Shown here piece after piece: positions 1 to 8,754 of a DNA stretch of 64,000 nucleotides; the first letter of the stretch is position 1; the number at the start of each line of letters is the position of its first letter. The notes beneath the pieces are model-generated. The model was not told the DNA's origin and did not search any database. It saw only the letters and a program-made list of their open reading frames with translations. This DNA is from Marinilabilia salmonicolor JCM 21150 (GTDB taxonomy: Bacteria > Bacteroidota > Bacteroidia > Bacteroidales > Marinilabiliaceae). The stretch lies in NCBI RefSeq assembly GCF_000259075.1, contig NZ_AJKI01000030.1, positions 88,521-152,520 on the forward strand, written 5' to 3'. The translations under genes and the position numbers were made by a program.

Positions 1-1276
1 TAAAGCGGTCATCTATTCTATGCCCAGCCACCCAAACAATATCATCACCCGAAAGCAACAACCAAACCTTATCTTTCTCTACCCTGGAGAGCTTTTCATC
101 CACAAAAAAATCACTCAGTTTTTTAAATTTTTCCATACCCAAAGGCCGAAAGAGGTCACCTTGTTGCCAGTGCCGCACTTTCAGCGGGAAATCAATACAG
201 TCAGCATCAAGATGGATGCACCGAGGGTCGCGGGAGAATTTGAAATCTTTATTTGCTTCATATTGCTTAATGCTCATCTTCAGAGGACCGGCTACCTCAG
301 TCAGACCATTTTCAATGTAAAACATCTCCTCTTCCCCTGTTTCGCGAGGCAATAAGATTAAGTTGTAGCGATCCCTTACCAGACGGTAATTTTGTGAGAA
401 GAATTGTTTACCAGGAATTCCGTCGAAGCTTTCAATAATTTCAGAAATGGTTGCCCCCTTAAAGCCATAAGGCCGGAGGATCTCAAACAATACAACCTCC
501 CTTTGTGGATGCTCACTGATCAACCGGATAGGAATCAGCATATGTTCCCCTTCATGCGCCAAAATCTGTTGTTTCAACTCTTCCACACGATCCATGAAAA
601 CCTGCCAGACATCATCAATGTTCTTAAAATTCCTCTGCATCGTAGAAAAGAAAGAGGGATTCAACTGCTCCATTTCCGGCAGAATATTATGTCGGATATA
701 GTTTCTCTGATAGGCAGTGTCCAGGTTAGAAGAGTCTGTTCTGAAAGGTATCTCATTCCGACAACACCAGACTTCAATTTCTTCGCGGCGAAAAGCGAGC
801 AACGGTCTCAGCAATACGCCACGATATTCACGCATCCCTCTCAAACCACGAACACCAGTTCCTCTGGCAAGGTTCAAAAAGAAAGTTTCTATCATATCAT
901 CACCATGATGACCGGTGGCAAGTTGTGAAAAACCATTCTCCTCTACCAGTTCCCAAAACCATTGATACCTAAGATCACGTGCGGCCATTTCGATGGAGAT
1001 TCCTTTTTGCCGGGCTTCCTCCTGCGTATCAAAATGCTTTATGTACAACGGAACCTGCTTTTCACGGCAATACTCAGTCACAAACCGCTCATCTTCGTCC
1101 GATTCGTCTCCCCTGAGATGAAAATTACAATGGGCAGCCTCACAGGTGTACCCCAAAGTTAAAAACGCATTGAGCAAAGCCATGGAGTCGGCTCCACCAC
1201 TAAGAGCCACCAAAATACGCTGATCAGGCGTTACCTGATGTTTATCCAGTATTCTCTTAACCCCTGCAGGAATCAT
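1..1276 (-). CDS. tilS: tRNA(Ile)-lysidine synthase, 3' end cut by window edge
   Basis: Cytoplasmic ATP-dependent ligase that converts C34 of the CAU-anticodon tRNA-Ile to lysidine so that it reads AUA. The reading frame is open from position 1276 to the left edge, about 425 codons. The N-terminal PP-loop SGGADS lies at residues 26-31, followed by HLRGDESDEDE and the ATGHHGDD segment typical of TilS. The C-terminal part carries the substrate-binding domain with RPLG and WVAGHRIDDRF, so only a few residues are missing. The start codon overlaps the last 20 nt of pabB in another frame, which suggests translational coupling. Family assignment is firm; the exact stop is not visible. Confidence 0.95.
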   Translation of the reverse strand, partial: MIPAGVKRILDKHQVTPDQRILVALSGGADSMALLNAFLTLGYTCEAAHCNFHLRGDESDEDERFVTEYCREKQVPLYIKHFDTQEEARQKGISIEMAARDLRYQWFWELVEENGFSQLATGHHGDDMIETFFLNLARGTGVRGLRGMREYRGVLLRPLLAFRREEIEVWCCRNEIPFRTDSSNLDTAYQRNYIRHNILPEMEQLNPSFFSTMQRNFKNIDDVWQVFMDRVEELKQQILAHEGEHMLIPIRLISEHPQREVVLFEILRPYGFKGATISEIIESFDGIPGKQFFSQNYRLVRDRYNLILLPRETGEEEMFYIENGLTEVAGPLKMSIKQYEANKDFKFSRDPRCIHLDADCIDFPLKVRHWQQGDLFRPLGMEKFKKLSDFFVDEKLSRVEKDKVWLLLSGDDIVWVAGHRIDDRF

Positions 1277-2585
1277 ATACTTTATTTTTATTAAAAAGAG
1301 CTCTCAGTCTCTCCGCTTTGAGCAGACATTCATCATATTCCTCCCGGGCATCACACATTCCCGTTATGGCACTTCCAACCGTATAAGAAAGATGTCCAGA
1401 ATTGCAATTATACAACAAACTGCGAATAACAACATTAAAATCATAATCCAGTTCGGGGGTCACATAACCAACAGCACCCGAATAAAGGCTTCTGCTGGTC
1501 TTTTCATATCTGTCAATAAGCTGCATTGCACTAATTTTGGGTGCTCCTGTCATCGATCCCATGGGAAAGCTACATCTGACGGGATCCAGCCAGTTGACAT
1601 CCGCGTGCATCTGAGCAGAAATGGTGGAAATCATCTGATACACACCGGGAAAAGGCAGCACAGAACATAGTTCTTCAACCTTAACAGTCCCACGCGCAGC
1701 AACCCTGGAAAGATCATTTCGGACCAGATCTGCAATCATAATATTTTCCGCCCTTTCTTTATCCGAATCAGCCAGGTTTTTCATCACTCGGTAATCATCC
1801 TGATTTTCCGAACTTTTCCGGGCAGTTCCCTTCATTGGTTGCGAAATTAGCCGGGCTCCCCTTTTCCTGAGGTATCGCTCTGGCGAGGCTCCCATCAGAA
1901 AAGAGTTGTCATTTCGCATTAAAACAGCAAAAGGCATAGGTGCAATCTGAATCAGTTGAGAAAAAACCATTCCCGGGTCAAGTCCTTTCTTTTCAGCAAA
2001 AAAATCTATACAGTAATTGATTTCATAGATATCTCCTTTATGAATGTGTTGCTTCAGTTTCCCCACAATCTGCAAATATTCCTCTTTGGAAACATTTGAT
2101 TGAAAGTGGATTTCGGGAAGTTCAGCCTCAGAAATTTCAACCTGACGCAAAAGATTGAGAAATCGTTCAGCAGCTTGCAGGTCATCCCGATCAGTTTGAA
2201 AACCCAATTGCCAATTTTCATTACTTTTTCTGACTAAAAAGCGGGGTTGAAAGAAGCTAAAATGCCTAAAGCCTATGGGATCAATGTTTACAGACGAGAG
2301 TTCAGGCTCCAGTTCATTTTTCAGATCATAAGAAAAATAACCAAGTAACCAGTCATTTAATGAAGCTGCAGCCCCGGACAAATTGATCAAATCCTCATCA
2401 AAAACGGTTAAGGCATCAAAGCCTGCAAGAAATTCAAACTCATGGTATTGGTGTGCCTGCCCGTTGTAATACGGATATTTATCCGTCAACACAGCAGCAT
2501 GTTTGTATTCATTAACCATCCGGTAGAGTCGCTGTTCAAATCTCCGGGAATACTCTCCGGGAAAAAAGGAAATCCATTTGCGCAT
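1257..2585 (-). CDS. pabB: aminodeoxychorismate synthase component I (chorismate-binding enzyme)
   Basis: Converts chorismate plus ammonia to 4-amino-4-deoxychorismate for folate synthesis. About 442 aa from the ATG at 2585 (MRKWISFF). A longer in-frame start at 2660 is possible, but it would run through the terminator of the upstream peroxiredoxin gene, so the shorter start is preferred. The chorismate-binding core shows ISQPMKGT, where the Lys is characteristic of PabB rather than TrpE (which has PIAGT), then ADLVRNDLSR and MGSMTGAPK near the C-terminus. A glutamine amidotransferase partner is not next to it. Ends 20 nt inside tilS. An isochorismate or anthranilate synthase role is less likely because of the Lys motif. 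Confidence 0.88.
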   Translation of the reverse strand: MRKWISFFPGEYSRRFEQRLYRMVNEYKHAAVLTDKYPYYNGQAHQYHEFEFLAGFDALTVFDEDLINLSGAAASLNDWLLGYFSYDLKNELEPELSSVNIDPIGFRHFSFFQPRFLVRKSNENWQLGFQTDRDDLQAAERFLNLLRQVEISEAELPEIHFQSNVSKEEYLQIVGKLKQHIHKGDIYEINYCIDFFAEKKGLDPGMVFSQLIQIAPMPFAVLMRNDNSFLMGASPERYLRKRGARLISQPMKGTARKSSENQDDYRVMKNLADSDKERAENIMIADLVRNDLSRVAARGTVKVEELCSVLPFPGVYQMISTISAQMHADVNWLDPVRCSFPMGSMTGAPKISAMQLIDRYEKTSRSLYSGAVGYVTPELDYDFNVVIRSLLYNCNSGHLSYTVGSAITGMCDAREEYDECLLKAERLRALFNKNKVYDSCRG

Positions 2586-2624
2586 GACTGCAAATTTAAC
2601 CCTAAAATTCTCTATTCCAAAAGA

Positions 2625-2656
2625 CAAAAAAAGAGACCACCCAAACGGGCGGCCTC
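2625..2656 (-). terminator. Rho-independent terminator after peroxiredoxin gene
   Basis: On the minus strand a 10-bp stem (GAGGCCGCCC / GGGTGGTCTC, two G-U pairs) with a GTTT loop is followed by seven T. It lies 37 nt downstream of the peroxiredoxin stop and just upstream of the preferred pabB start. Confidence 0.8.
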
Positions 2657-2692
2657 CCAAAAAGCTATGGTATCCGAAAAATAAAATGGCAA

Positions 2693-3325
2693 TTAGTTTT
2701 TACCCAAATAACTGGCAATACCTTCCTGGGTAGCCTGAAGAGCTTCATCACCCTTATGCCAGTTTGCCGGACATACCTCACCGTTTTCTTCAAAAAACTG
2801 AAGGGCATCAACCATTCTCAACACCTCGTCAACACTGCGTCCAAGCGGCATGTCATTCACCACCTGGTGACGAACAACCCCTTCTTTGTCAATCAGGAAA
2901 AGTCCACGATATGCCTGTGGATTTCCGTTAAAAACAGCTTTACCTGTCTCATCATAATCCCACTCACCGGCCAAAACATCATAGTTTTCCGAAATAGTCA
3001 TTGAACTGTCAGCAACCAATGGGAATTTAACCCCCTTAATTCCACCATCATTTTTCTCAGTTTGCAACCATTTCCAGTGGCTAAACTGCTGATCGGTAGA
3101 GGCGCCAACAACGGCTACATTTCGTTGTTCAAACTCTGCAAGTTTCTCCTGCATGGCCACAATCTCGGTGGGACATACAAAAGTAAAATCAGCCGGATAG
3201 AAGAAAAATACAACATATTTTTTCCCTTCGTATTGCTTTAAAGAAAAGTTTTCTACAATCTCTCCACCATTGACTACAGCCGGAGCTGTGAATTCAGGTG
3301 CTTTTTTTCCTACTAATACAGACAT
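2693..3325 (-). CDS. typical 2-Cys peroxiredoxin (AhpC/TSA family)
   Basis: Thiol peroxidase that reduces hydrogen peroxide, organic peroxides and peroxynitrite in the cytoplasm. 210 aa, the usual length for the Prx1/AhpC group. The peroxidatic Cys51 sits in FTFVCPTE and the resolving Cys185 in GEVCPANW, so both catalytic cysteines are present. It is a single-gene transcript with its own promoter (3377-3406) and terminator (2625-2656). No ahpF is adjacent; electrons could come from thioredoxin, and a thioredoxin reductase gene occurs at 25893. Family assignment is very secure. Confidence 0.96.
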   Translation of the reverse strand: MSVLVGKKAPEFTAPAVVNGGEIVENFSLKQYEGKKYVVFFFYPADFTFVCPTEIVAMQEKLAEFEQRNVAVVGASTDQQFSHWKWLQTEKNDGGIKGVKFPLVADSSMTISENYDVLAGEWDYDETGKAVFNGNPQAYRGLFLIDKEGVVRHQVVNDMPLGRSVDEVLRMVDALQFFEENGEVCPANWHKGDEALQATQEGIASYLGKN

Positions 3326-3376
3326 AGTTTAAGTTTTTATAAGTTTCTAATTGTAAATCTGAATCGTTTGTATCAG

Positions 3377-3406
3377 CAAAATTACAAAAGAGAACTTTAT
3401 CTCAAA
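3377..3406 (-). promoter_or_regulatory. Bacteroidetes-type promoter of the peroxiredoxin gene
   Basis: Minus-strand TTTG (3403-3406), 18-nt spacer, then TAATTTTG (3377-3384), matching the -33 TTTG / -7 TAnnTTTG consensus of the phylum. It lies about 50 nt upstream of the start. The rest of 3326-3650 is AT-rich and holds no gene I can support. Confidence 0.65.
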
Positions 3407-3650
3407 CTATTTCAGTACCTTTTTACCTTTTTTATTGTCAATACTTCATTGATAAAAATTATAACTTAATAATCGTAAAATTGACCAACAAATTGTGAAA
3501 ATTCAATTAAACAAACAACCATCCGCTGAAGAATCCTATTTCCCAATAGGATTGCCGCTCCATTCCCGGTCCCCAAAAGGATTTATGAACGATAAAGGGG
3601 CTAATTTCCTTTTTGGCATTCAGCGTATATATGGAATATTTAAAATTTCT

Positions 3651-4166
3651 TTACCTCTTCCCCAATTCGATTACCTCCAGGTCTTTTATTTCTCCCTTAT
3701 CTATGGCAAACCGAATGGCAGTCCGGATCTGATGAAACCCGGATTTCCCGGCAGCTCCGGGATTAATATGTAAGCAGTTAAGGTTCTTATCAAACATGAC
3801 CTTCAGAATATGACTATGCCCTGAGATAAACAAATTGGGAGGATTTTTAAATATCTCTGCCTTAACCGATGGCGAATATTTACCGGGATATCCGCCAATA
3901 TGAGTCATCCAAACCTTAAGTCCTTCGCATTCAAAACGCTGATGTTCGGTAATACGGCTTCTAATGTTCCAATCATCAATGTTACCAAAAACCGCCCTGC
4001 AAGTCTTAAAAGTCTCCAGATCGGTAAGTACATTTTCATCACCAATATCTCCCGCATGCCATATCTCATCGACTTCACTAAACAATTCAAAAAAACGGGG
4101 ATCGAGGTATCCGTGTGTATCTGATATTAAACCTATTTTTATCACTTCAGAAGTTTTTTTAGCCAT
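3651..4166 (-). CDS. YfcE/MJ0936-type metallophosphoesterase
   Basis: Small calcineurin-like phosphodiesterase, 171 aa, with the complete set of dimetal ligands: ISDTHG near residue 15, HAGDIGD around 37, FGNIDD around 60, THIGG around 88 and SGHSH around 115. Proteins of this subfamily hydrolyse phosphodiesters in vitro, but the physiological substrate is generally unknown. Divergent from the OsmC gene to its right, with about 100 nt between them. Confidence is high for the fold and low for the substrate. Confidence 0.88.
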   Translation of the reverse strand: MAKKTSEVIKIGLISDTHGYLDPRFFELFSEVDEIWHAGDIGDENVLTDLETFKTCRAVFGNIDDWNIRSRITEHQRFECEGLKVWMTHIGGYPGKYSPSVKAEIFKNPPNLFISGHSHILKVMFDKNLNCLHINPGAAGKSGFHQIRTAIRFAIDKGEIKDLEVIELGKR

Positions 4167-4274
4167 ACGTTATGCAAATTAAGAAAAAATTCTTTAATTT
4201 GATTTCAGGTAACTCATTACCGAATTTAAAAAATTAAGTTTTTAGAAAATAAATAACAAACAAAAAAGTTTATT

Positions 4275-4709
4275 ATGGCAAAAGCAAAATTCTCTATCAC
4301 TGGAAAAAATGATAATCCCACAAAATTCGTCGCAAAAGCCCGTAATTTTGAAATTGTAATTGATGAACCTGAAAACCTCGGAGGAACCAATGCCGGTCCA
4401 AATCCAGTTGAATATATTCTTGCCGGTTATGCCGGATGTATCAATGTAATGGGCCACATCATCGCCAAGGAACAAGGCATTGAACTAAATGGGATGGAAA
4501 TCAGCCTTGAAGGCGACCTGGATCCGGACAAACTATTTGGAAAACCAACGGATGCAAGAGCAGGATATCAGGAAATTCGTCTTCGGGTAAAACCTGACTC
4601 TTCGGCAACTCCGGAACAATTAAAAAAATGGATTGATGAAGTAGAATCCCGTTGTCCGGTAAACGACAATCTGGCCAACACCACTCCGGTTAAAGTTGAA
4701 GTTGTATAA
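4275..4709 (+). CDS. OsmC/Ohr-family peroxide-detoxifying protein
   Basis: 144-aa OsmC-like thiol peroxidase. The two family cysteines are present, one in YAGCINVMG (about residue 55) and one in SRCPVNDNL near residue 127; they form the redox-active pair that reduces organic hydroperoxides. Cytoplasmic, no signal peptide. Expressed as a single gene, with a strong terminator immediately after it (4718-4755). With the peroxiredoxin 1 kb away it suggests oxidative-stress protection, although the two are transcribed in opposite directions. Confidence 0.88.
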   Translation: MAKAKFSITGKNDNPTKFVAKARNFEIVIDEPENLGGTNAGPNPVEYILAGYAGCINVMGHIIAKEQGIELNGMEISLEGDLDPDKLFGKPTDARAGYQEIRLRVKPDSSATPEQLKKWIDEVESRCPVNDNLANTTPVKVEVV

Positions 4710-4717
4710 AAAAACAA

Positions 4718-4755
4718 GCACACGGTAAGTTGTATTTACCGTGTGCCTATTTTTT
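4718..4755 (+). terminator. Rho-independent terminator of the OsmC gene
   Basis: Perfect 11-bp stem GCACACGGTAA / TTACCGTGTGC with a 7-nt loop, then CTATTTTTTATT. It begins 8 nt after the OsmC stop. Confidence 0.85.
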
Positions 4756-4871
4756 ATTAGCAAAAAATACAATAGTCAGTTGAAAAAATCTTAAACACAG
4801 AGAGGCATTAACGCAAAGATTTATGATCACAGCGAATACCGGCCCCCCTACCCTCTTATGAATCGTAACGA

Positions 4872-5324
4872 TTAGTTATCATCCTCAGGCCGCTTTAATT
4901 TAAACCGGATTCTCAAGACCCCGTTGTTATCAAAAGAACTCGACCCAAAAATAAACTGCCCCACTTCGGAGGTATTCTTAACATGAGCGCCGATACACGG
5001 ACAAGCATCAAATTCTCCGATGGTGACGATGCGTATTTCCTCCTCAGCATCTTCAGGCAACCTCCTGATGTTAAATTTTTTCCCTGCATCCGATTTTGAA
5101 AGCCAATGTTCTTCTACCGGCAAGTGTCGTTTCAACTGCTCATTTACATGATTTTCTACCATTTTTTCTTCATCCAAAGTCAGTGAGCGGTCAAATTTAT
5201 AATCACACTTTGATTTTTTTCTCTCCAGATGACTGCTGAACGCCCTTTCTATTCCAAATAAATTCACCATTGTCTTATTCAGAATGTGTTCGGCAGTATG
5301 CATTTGTGGATCGTAATTTTTCAT
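4872..5324 (-). CDS. AlaX-like alanyl-tRNA editing domain protein
   Basis: 150-aa stand-alone relative of the second additional domain of threonyl/alanyl-tRNA synthetases, which hydrolyses mischarged tRNA. The zinc-binding signature is complete: HTAEH near the N-terminus (HxxxH) and CIGAH near residue 112 (CxxxH). The start ATG overlaps the mnmA stop by 4 nt (ATGA), so it is the second gene of a two-gene tRNA-quality operon. The amino acid it edits (Ser or Gly on tRNA-Ala versus another pair) cannot be told from the sequence. Confidence 0.78.
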   Translation of the reverse strand: MKNYDPQMHTAEHILNKTMVNLFGIERAFSSHLERKKSKCDYKFDRSLTLDEEKMVENHVNEQLKRHLPVEEHWLSKSDAGKKFNIRRLPEDAEEEIRIVTIGEFDACPCIGAHVKNTSEVGQFIFGSSSFDNNGVLRIRFKLKRPEDDN

Positions 5325-6526
5325 GAAATCACCCCCGATCCTGTCAATTCATCGTTTTCGTACCATGCAGCAAACTGACCCGCTGTAATTCCACGCTGCG
5401 GTTCATCAAAAACGATAAACATTCCATTCTCCCGTTTTATCAACACACCTTCCTGCAATGGCTGACGATAGCGAATACGCACTTTCAGACGCCGCGATTC
5501 ACCGTCTTTCAATGCCAGATCAGGACGAATCCAGTGGACTTCCTCAGTATTTATCTTCAAAACATTCCGGTAAAGACCGGGATGCTCTTTTCCCATTCCC
5601 ACAAACACCTGATTGAATTCAACGTCGATACCGATGACAAACAATGGTTCAGCGAAACCACCAATATCCAGTCCTTTACGCTGACCAATGGTATAAAAAT
5701 GAGCCCCGTTGTGTTCGCCAATCCTTTTTCCATGTTTGGGATGAAAAGGAAAAGATGCCGACAATTCTTCCAGCAAATCACTGTTAGCATCAGGTCCGGC
5801 ATTACTCCAATCCCTTTGAAACAAATCACTCTCCGGAGGGATTAGGAAGACCCGGCCTTTCTTTGCCTCCAGCTTTTGTTGCAGAAAAACAGGCAAATCC
5901 ACTTTTCCGACAAAACAAATCCCTTGCGAGTCTTTTTTATGGGCCGTCACCAACTTCAACTCTCCCGCAACTTTTCGAACTTCTGGCTTCACCATCTCTC
6001 CAATGGGAAAAAGAGCTTTAGATAATTGTTTCTGGCTCAACTGACAAAGGAAATAGCTCTGATCTTTATTACCATCGGAACCAGCCAGTAAGCGATGTAC
6101 CTCTCCACTCTCTGTTTTGATGGTTTCTTTTCGGCAATAATGCCCGGTAGCCACATAATCAGCTCCAAGTTCAAAAGCCTTGTCCATGAAAACATCAAAC
6201 TTTATTTCTCTGTTGCACAACACATCCGGGTTGGGAGTGCGCCCTTTTTCATATTCCGAGAACATATAATCCACCACTCTGGCGCGATACTCAGTACTCA
6301 AATCCACAAAATGAAAAGGAATATTTAATTTACGGGCAACTGCCTCGGCATCAAATTTATCATCAAGCCAGGGACAATCGGATTCCAGTACTCCGGTGGT
6401 ATCGTGCCAGTTTTTCATAAAAAGACCAATTACCTCATACCCCTGTTCCTGCAGAACCCGGGCTGCCACACTGGAATCAACACCTCCCGAAAGGCCAACA
6501 ACAACACGCTTCTTTTGATTTGTCAT
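5321..6526 (-). CDS. mnmA: tRNA-specific 2-thiouridylase MnmA
   Basis: Transfers sulfur to U34 of tRNA-Lys, -Glu and -Gln. 401 aa with the PP-loop GLSGGVDSS near residues 11-19, the first catalytic Cys in NPDVLCN (about 105), the second in SQGICFVGK (about 204), and the C-terminal GQRKGLDIGG and YRQPLQEG segments of the tRNA-binding and beta-barrel domains. Slightly longer than the E. coli enzyme, as is common in Bacteroidota. It has its own promoter (6546-6579) and is co-transcribed with the AlaX-like gene through a 4-nt overlap. Confidence 0.96.
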   Translation of the reverse strand: MTNQKKRVVVGLSGGVDSSVAARVLQEQGYEVIGLFMKNWHDTTGVLESDCPWLDDKFDAEAVARKLNIPFHFVDLSTEYRARVVDYMFSEYEKGRTPNPDVLCNREIKFDVFMDKAFELGADYVATGHYCRKETIKTESGEVHRLLAGSDGNKDQSYFLCQLSQKQLSKALFPIGEMVKPEVRKVAGELKLVTAHKKDSQGICFVGKVDLPVFLQQKLEAKKGRVFLIPPESDLFQRDWSNAGPDANSDLLEELSASFPFHPKHGKRIGEHNGAHFYTIGQRKGLDIGGFAEPLFVIGIDVEFNQVFVGMGKEHPGLYRNVLKINTEEVHWIRPDLALKDGESRRLKVRIRYRQPLQEGVLIKRENGMFIVFDEPQRGITAGQFAAWYENDELTGSGVIS

Positions 6527-6545
6527 TCATCTTTGTTTTGGTCTG

Positions 6546-6579
6546 CAAATTTAATGGTTTTGTTCCGATTAACAGCAAA
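6546..6579 (-). promoter_or_regulatory. promoter of mnmA
   Basis: Minus-strand TTTG (6576-6579), 22-nt spacer, TAAATTTG (6546-6553), about 20 nt upstream of the mnmA start. This fits the -33/-7 pattern of Bacteroidota. Confidence 0.55.
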
Positions 6580-6615
6580 AACGAAAAACGGGATTCTCCA
6601 GAAGAAGAATCCCGT
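6580..6615 (-). terminator. Rho-independent terminator of the DUF89 gene
   Basis: Perfect 10-bp stem ACGGGATTCT / AGAATCCCGT (6588-6597 / 6606-6615) followed on the minus strand by a T-rich stretch, 28 nt after the DUF89 stop. Confidence 0.8.
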
Positions 6616-6642
6616 TCCAACCAATTGTCAACAAACAAAATA

Positions 6643-7491
6643 CTATTCGTTTTTTAACACAACCGCTTCGTTCTTCGAGCGTCCGGTTGCCTTTGCTATC
6701 TCATCACATTTCACCATAAACAAAAAATACAATCGTTTATGGTTCACTTGTCCGTAGAGCCCTTCAAAATTCCCCTGCCCTTTGGATATGATCACATCAG
6801 CATTATTGAAAATCTCCATAAACTCATCTGAGCAATATTCTGTCAAAGTGGATGGGGCATCGAAACCATTATCCACTACTTGTGCAACTTCATGCATTCT
6901 CACTTCTTCTGCCTCGATGATTGTCACATCATTAAGAACTGGTTTTCCCCTTACAGCAAAAAAAAGATTGGGATGATTAAGCGTTTCAATAAAAAGTTTG
7001 TCGGTAACAATTTCTCCGGCATTATCGCCAAGATAAAGTACCATCCGGGCTTGTTCAATATCCCGAAATAATTCATCGGAATGATCTATCCCCATTTTTT
7101 TATCCAATGCTTCAGAAAATGTGGCGTCCAGATCGAACTCATGTGGTGGACCAAAATCTATAATATTACCGGCAAGTGCATACCTCAAGGCTGTCTTAAG
7201 AGGATCATCGCTGCCCAAAACTTCCTTTTTCAACTGTCCATATCGCCCCAGAAGAATATTATTATAAAATTTTTTTTCTTCAAAATAAAGATCTGTTATC
7301 CCCGTCTCCTCCCTAACAAGTCTGTTTAGAAACTGTGCACTAAGGGGGGAAGGTTGATTCACTCCATTGTTTTGCAAAAAATCCTCAAAAACACCTTTTA
7401 AAACAATCTGCCTTTCCTCAGAAATTTCATATTTGTTAAATAACCGGGTAGCTTGTTTACGCAGGCAAGGCACACAATTCACATCAATCAT
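6643..7491 (-). CDS. DUF89/ARMT1-like damage-control phosphatase family protein
   Basis: 282-aa protein of the DUF89 family: an N-terminal CVPCLRKQ segment (CxxC), the metal-site motif YLGDNAGEIV near residue 155, and ISKGQGNFEGL near 240. Family members dephosphorylate damaged sugar phosphates or phosphometabolites in a metal-dependent way. The CxxC version is the prokaryotic subtype. It lies 9 nt downstream of the NifX-like gene and is probably in one operon with it; the pairing recurs in anaerobes, but a joint function is not established. The substrate is unknown. Confidence 0.8.
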   Translation of the reverse strand: MIDVNCVPCLRKQATRLFNKYEISEERQIVLKGVFEDFLQNNGVNQPSPLSAQFLNRLVREETGITDLYFEEKKFYNNILLGRYGQLKKEVLGSDDPLKTALRYALAGNIIDFGPPHEFDLDATFSEALDKKMGIDHSDELFRDIEQARMVLYLGDNAGEIVTDKLFIETLNHPNLFFAVRGKPVLNDVTIIEAEEVRMHEVAQVVDNGFDAPSTLTEYCSDEFMEIFNNADVIISKGQGNFEGLYGQVNHKRLYFLFMVKCDEIAKATGRSKNEAVVLKNE

Positions 7492-7500
7492 AAATAAATT

Positions 7501-7839
7501 TTAATGACTACATTGGTTGACACCTGCAATCAACTTATCTGCCAGAAAATCATCAACCAGTTCCAAAGGTTTTTTCGCAGGAACACCGATAACCGGTTGT
7601 ACACCAAATTGCTTAAACAAATCAACAGCCTTTTGTCCAATTCCTCCAACAAGAACCACATTTACTCCTTCGTCGCTCAACCAGCGCGGAATAATGCCTG
7701 GTTCATGAGGAGGAGGAACAACCTCTTTGGTTTGTTTAACCTCTCCATCAACAACATCAGCAATAAAAAAAAACTCACAATGCCCAAAATGAGCACTCAA
7801 AACTCCGTTAACAACGGGAACTGCAATTCTCTGCTCCAT
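7501..7839 (-). CDS. NifX/NifB C-terminal-type Fe-Mo cluster-binding domain protein
   Basis: 112-aa stand-alone domain of the dinitrogenase iron-molybdenum cofactor family, recognisable from IAVPVVNGVLSAHFGHCE at the N-terminus and VVLVGGIGQKAVDLF in the middle. Such orphan proteins occur in non-nitrogen-fixing anaerobes, usually with Mrp/NBP35 ATPases, DUF5320 and DUF134 proteins, all thought to be linked to metal-cluster handling. No nif genes are in the window, so nitrogen fixation should not be inferred. Its neighbours DUF89 and DUF5320 are on the same strand. Confidence 0.8.
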   Translation of the reverse strand: MEQRIAVPVVNGVLSAHFGHCEFFFIADVVDGEVKQTKEVVPPPHEPGIIPRWLSDEGVNVVLVGGIGQKAVDLFKQFGVQPVIGVPAKKPLELVDDFLADKLIAGVNQCSH

Positions 7840-7954
7840 ATTTTACATTTAAAAAATTAACAAAAACAACCGGCCGGATTAAACAAAACGCTATAAAACA
7901 ATCATAAACCCGGCCGGTTGATATCAATCATAAAGCAAGCACTGAAGAAATCAT

Positions 7955-8146
7955 TTAGAAGTTACCGCGGCCCTTCATCCCTCTGCCACGCCCACGACCA
8001 CTATTCCCCTGGCCGATACGGCGGCCTGCACCGCGTCTGTCCTCATCATTGGTATATCCAGCATTGTCATTTCCGCTGCAGAGGCCTTTGCCTCTTCCGG
8101 TACGGGCACCTTGTCCCATTGGTCCGGTTTTGTCTCCTCGTGGCAT
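7955..8146 (-). CDS. DUF5320-like Gly/Arg-rich small protein
   Basis: 63-aa protein beginning PRGDKTGPMGQGARTGRG and ending in GRGRGRGMKG-type repeats. The N-terminal GDxTGPxGxGxxTGRGxGxC signature is that of DUF5320, found next to NifX-like genes in anaerobes. The function is unknown; the basic, Gly-rich tail is probably disordered. One Cys is present in GLCSGN. The gene lies in the same direction as the NifX-like gene, with 115 nt between them. Confidence 0.72.
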   Translation of the reverse strand: MPRGDKTGPMGQGARTGRGKGLCSGNDNAGYTNDEDRRGAGRRIGQGNSGRGRGRGMKGRGNF

Positions 8147-8224
8147 ATAAACCTATTTTAAGTAAAAAATCCTAAACCACAAAGTGAACAAATGTTCATT
8201 TAAAAAGCAAATTTTTTTGAACTT

Positions 8225-8635
8225 TTATTTTATTGAATGCAACAACTCGGGAATAGTCAGGCGGGTAACTTTGTTCTTTTCATTCAGGGCGGTCATAACA
8301 AATAATGCTCTTGCAGAAAGAGCTTTTTCATTGGAATAGAGAGGTTCACTAAAAATCTCAACCTCCACTTCAAGCTTAACCCCTCCTGCATTTTTTACAT
8401 TTGCGACAACCTCGGCTATTGAATTTTCCTGAACCGGACAAATAAACTCCACATTCTCAACTTTAGCAGTGAACATTTTTTGACGGGTGGCGCGAGTTGC
8501 ACAAATAAAAGCCACCTCATCCATCCACTTCATCAATTCTCCGCCAAAAAGAGTTTCATTGGCATTTAACGTACCGGGAAACACCATTTTACACTGTCGG
8601 GTTTCTGCATCCCTAAAAAATTCCTGATGTGACAT
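8225..8635 (-). CDS. acyl-CoA thioesterase (hotdog fold)
   Basis: 136 aa from the ATG at 8635 (MSHQEFF). An upstream ATG at 8716 would add 27 residues with no family similarity and is rejected. The hotdog core is visible in ANETLFGGELMKWMDEVAF, the catalytic-site helix of YciA/BFIT-type thioesterases, and in KVENVEFICPV. The enzyme hydrolyses acyl-CoA thioesters; chain length is not predictable. Divergent from the DUF134 gene, with the promoters of both in about 120 nt. Confidence 0.85.
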   Translation of the reverse strand: MSHQEFFRDAETRQCKMVFPGTLNANETLFGGELMKWMDEVAFICATRATRQKMFTAKVENVEFICPVQENSIAEVVANVKNAGGVKLEVEVEIFSEPLYSNEKALSARALFVMTALNEKNKVTRLTIPELLHSIK

Positions 8636-8726
8636 AACGCTTAATTTTGCCTGCAAAAATAGAAATAAAAGTTGAGTTGCCGAACAATCGTTCACTACTG
8701 CAACAATAGGATTCAATGAAATTACC

Positions 8727-8734
8727 TATATTTG
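8727..8734 (+). promoter_or_regulatory. -7 element upstream of the DUF134 gene
   Basis: TATATTTG matches TAnnTTTG and lies 20 nt before the start codon, implying a very short leader. No clear -33 TTTG is present at the expected spacing. Confidence 0.4.
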
Positions 8735-8754
8735 CAAAATAAAATTTTCAGTAG

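Noticed and set aside
1257..2585. Anthranilate synthase (TrpE) assignment
   Set aside because: The PMKGT motif with Lys points to PabB, and no trp genes are nearby.
7501..7839. Evidence for nitrogen fixation
   Set aside because: Only a stand-alone NifX-like domain is present, which is common in non-fixing anaerobes.
7918..8175. Plus-strand frame opposite the DUF5320 gene
   Set aside because: A Gly/Arg-rich gene on the other strand explains the lack of stops; the product resembles nothing.
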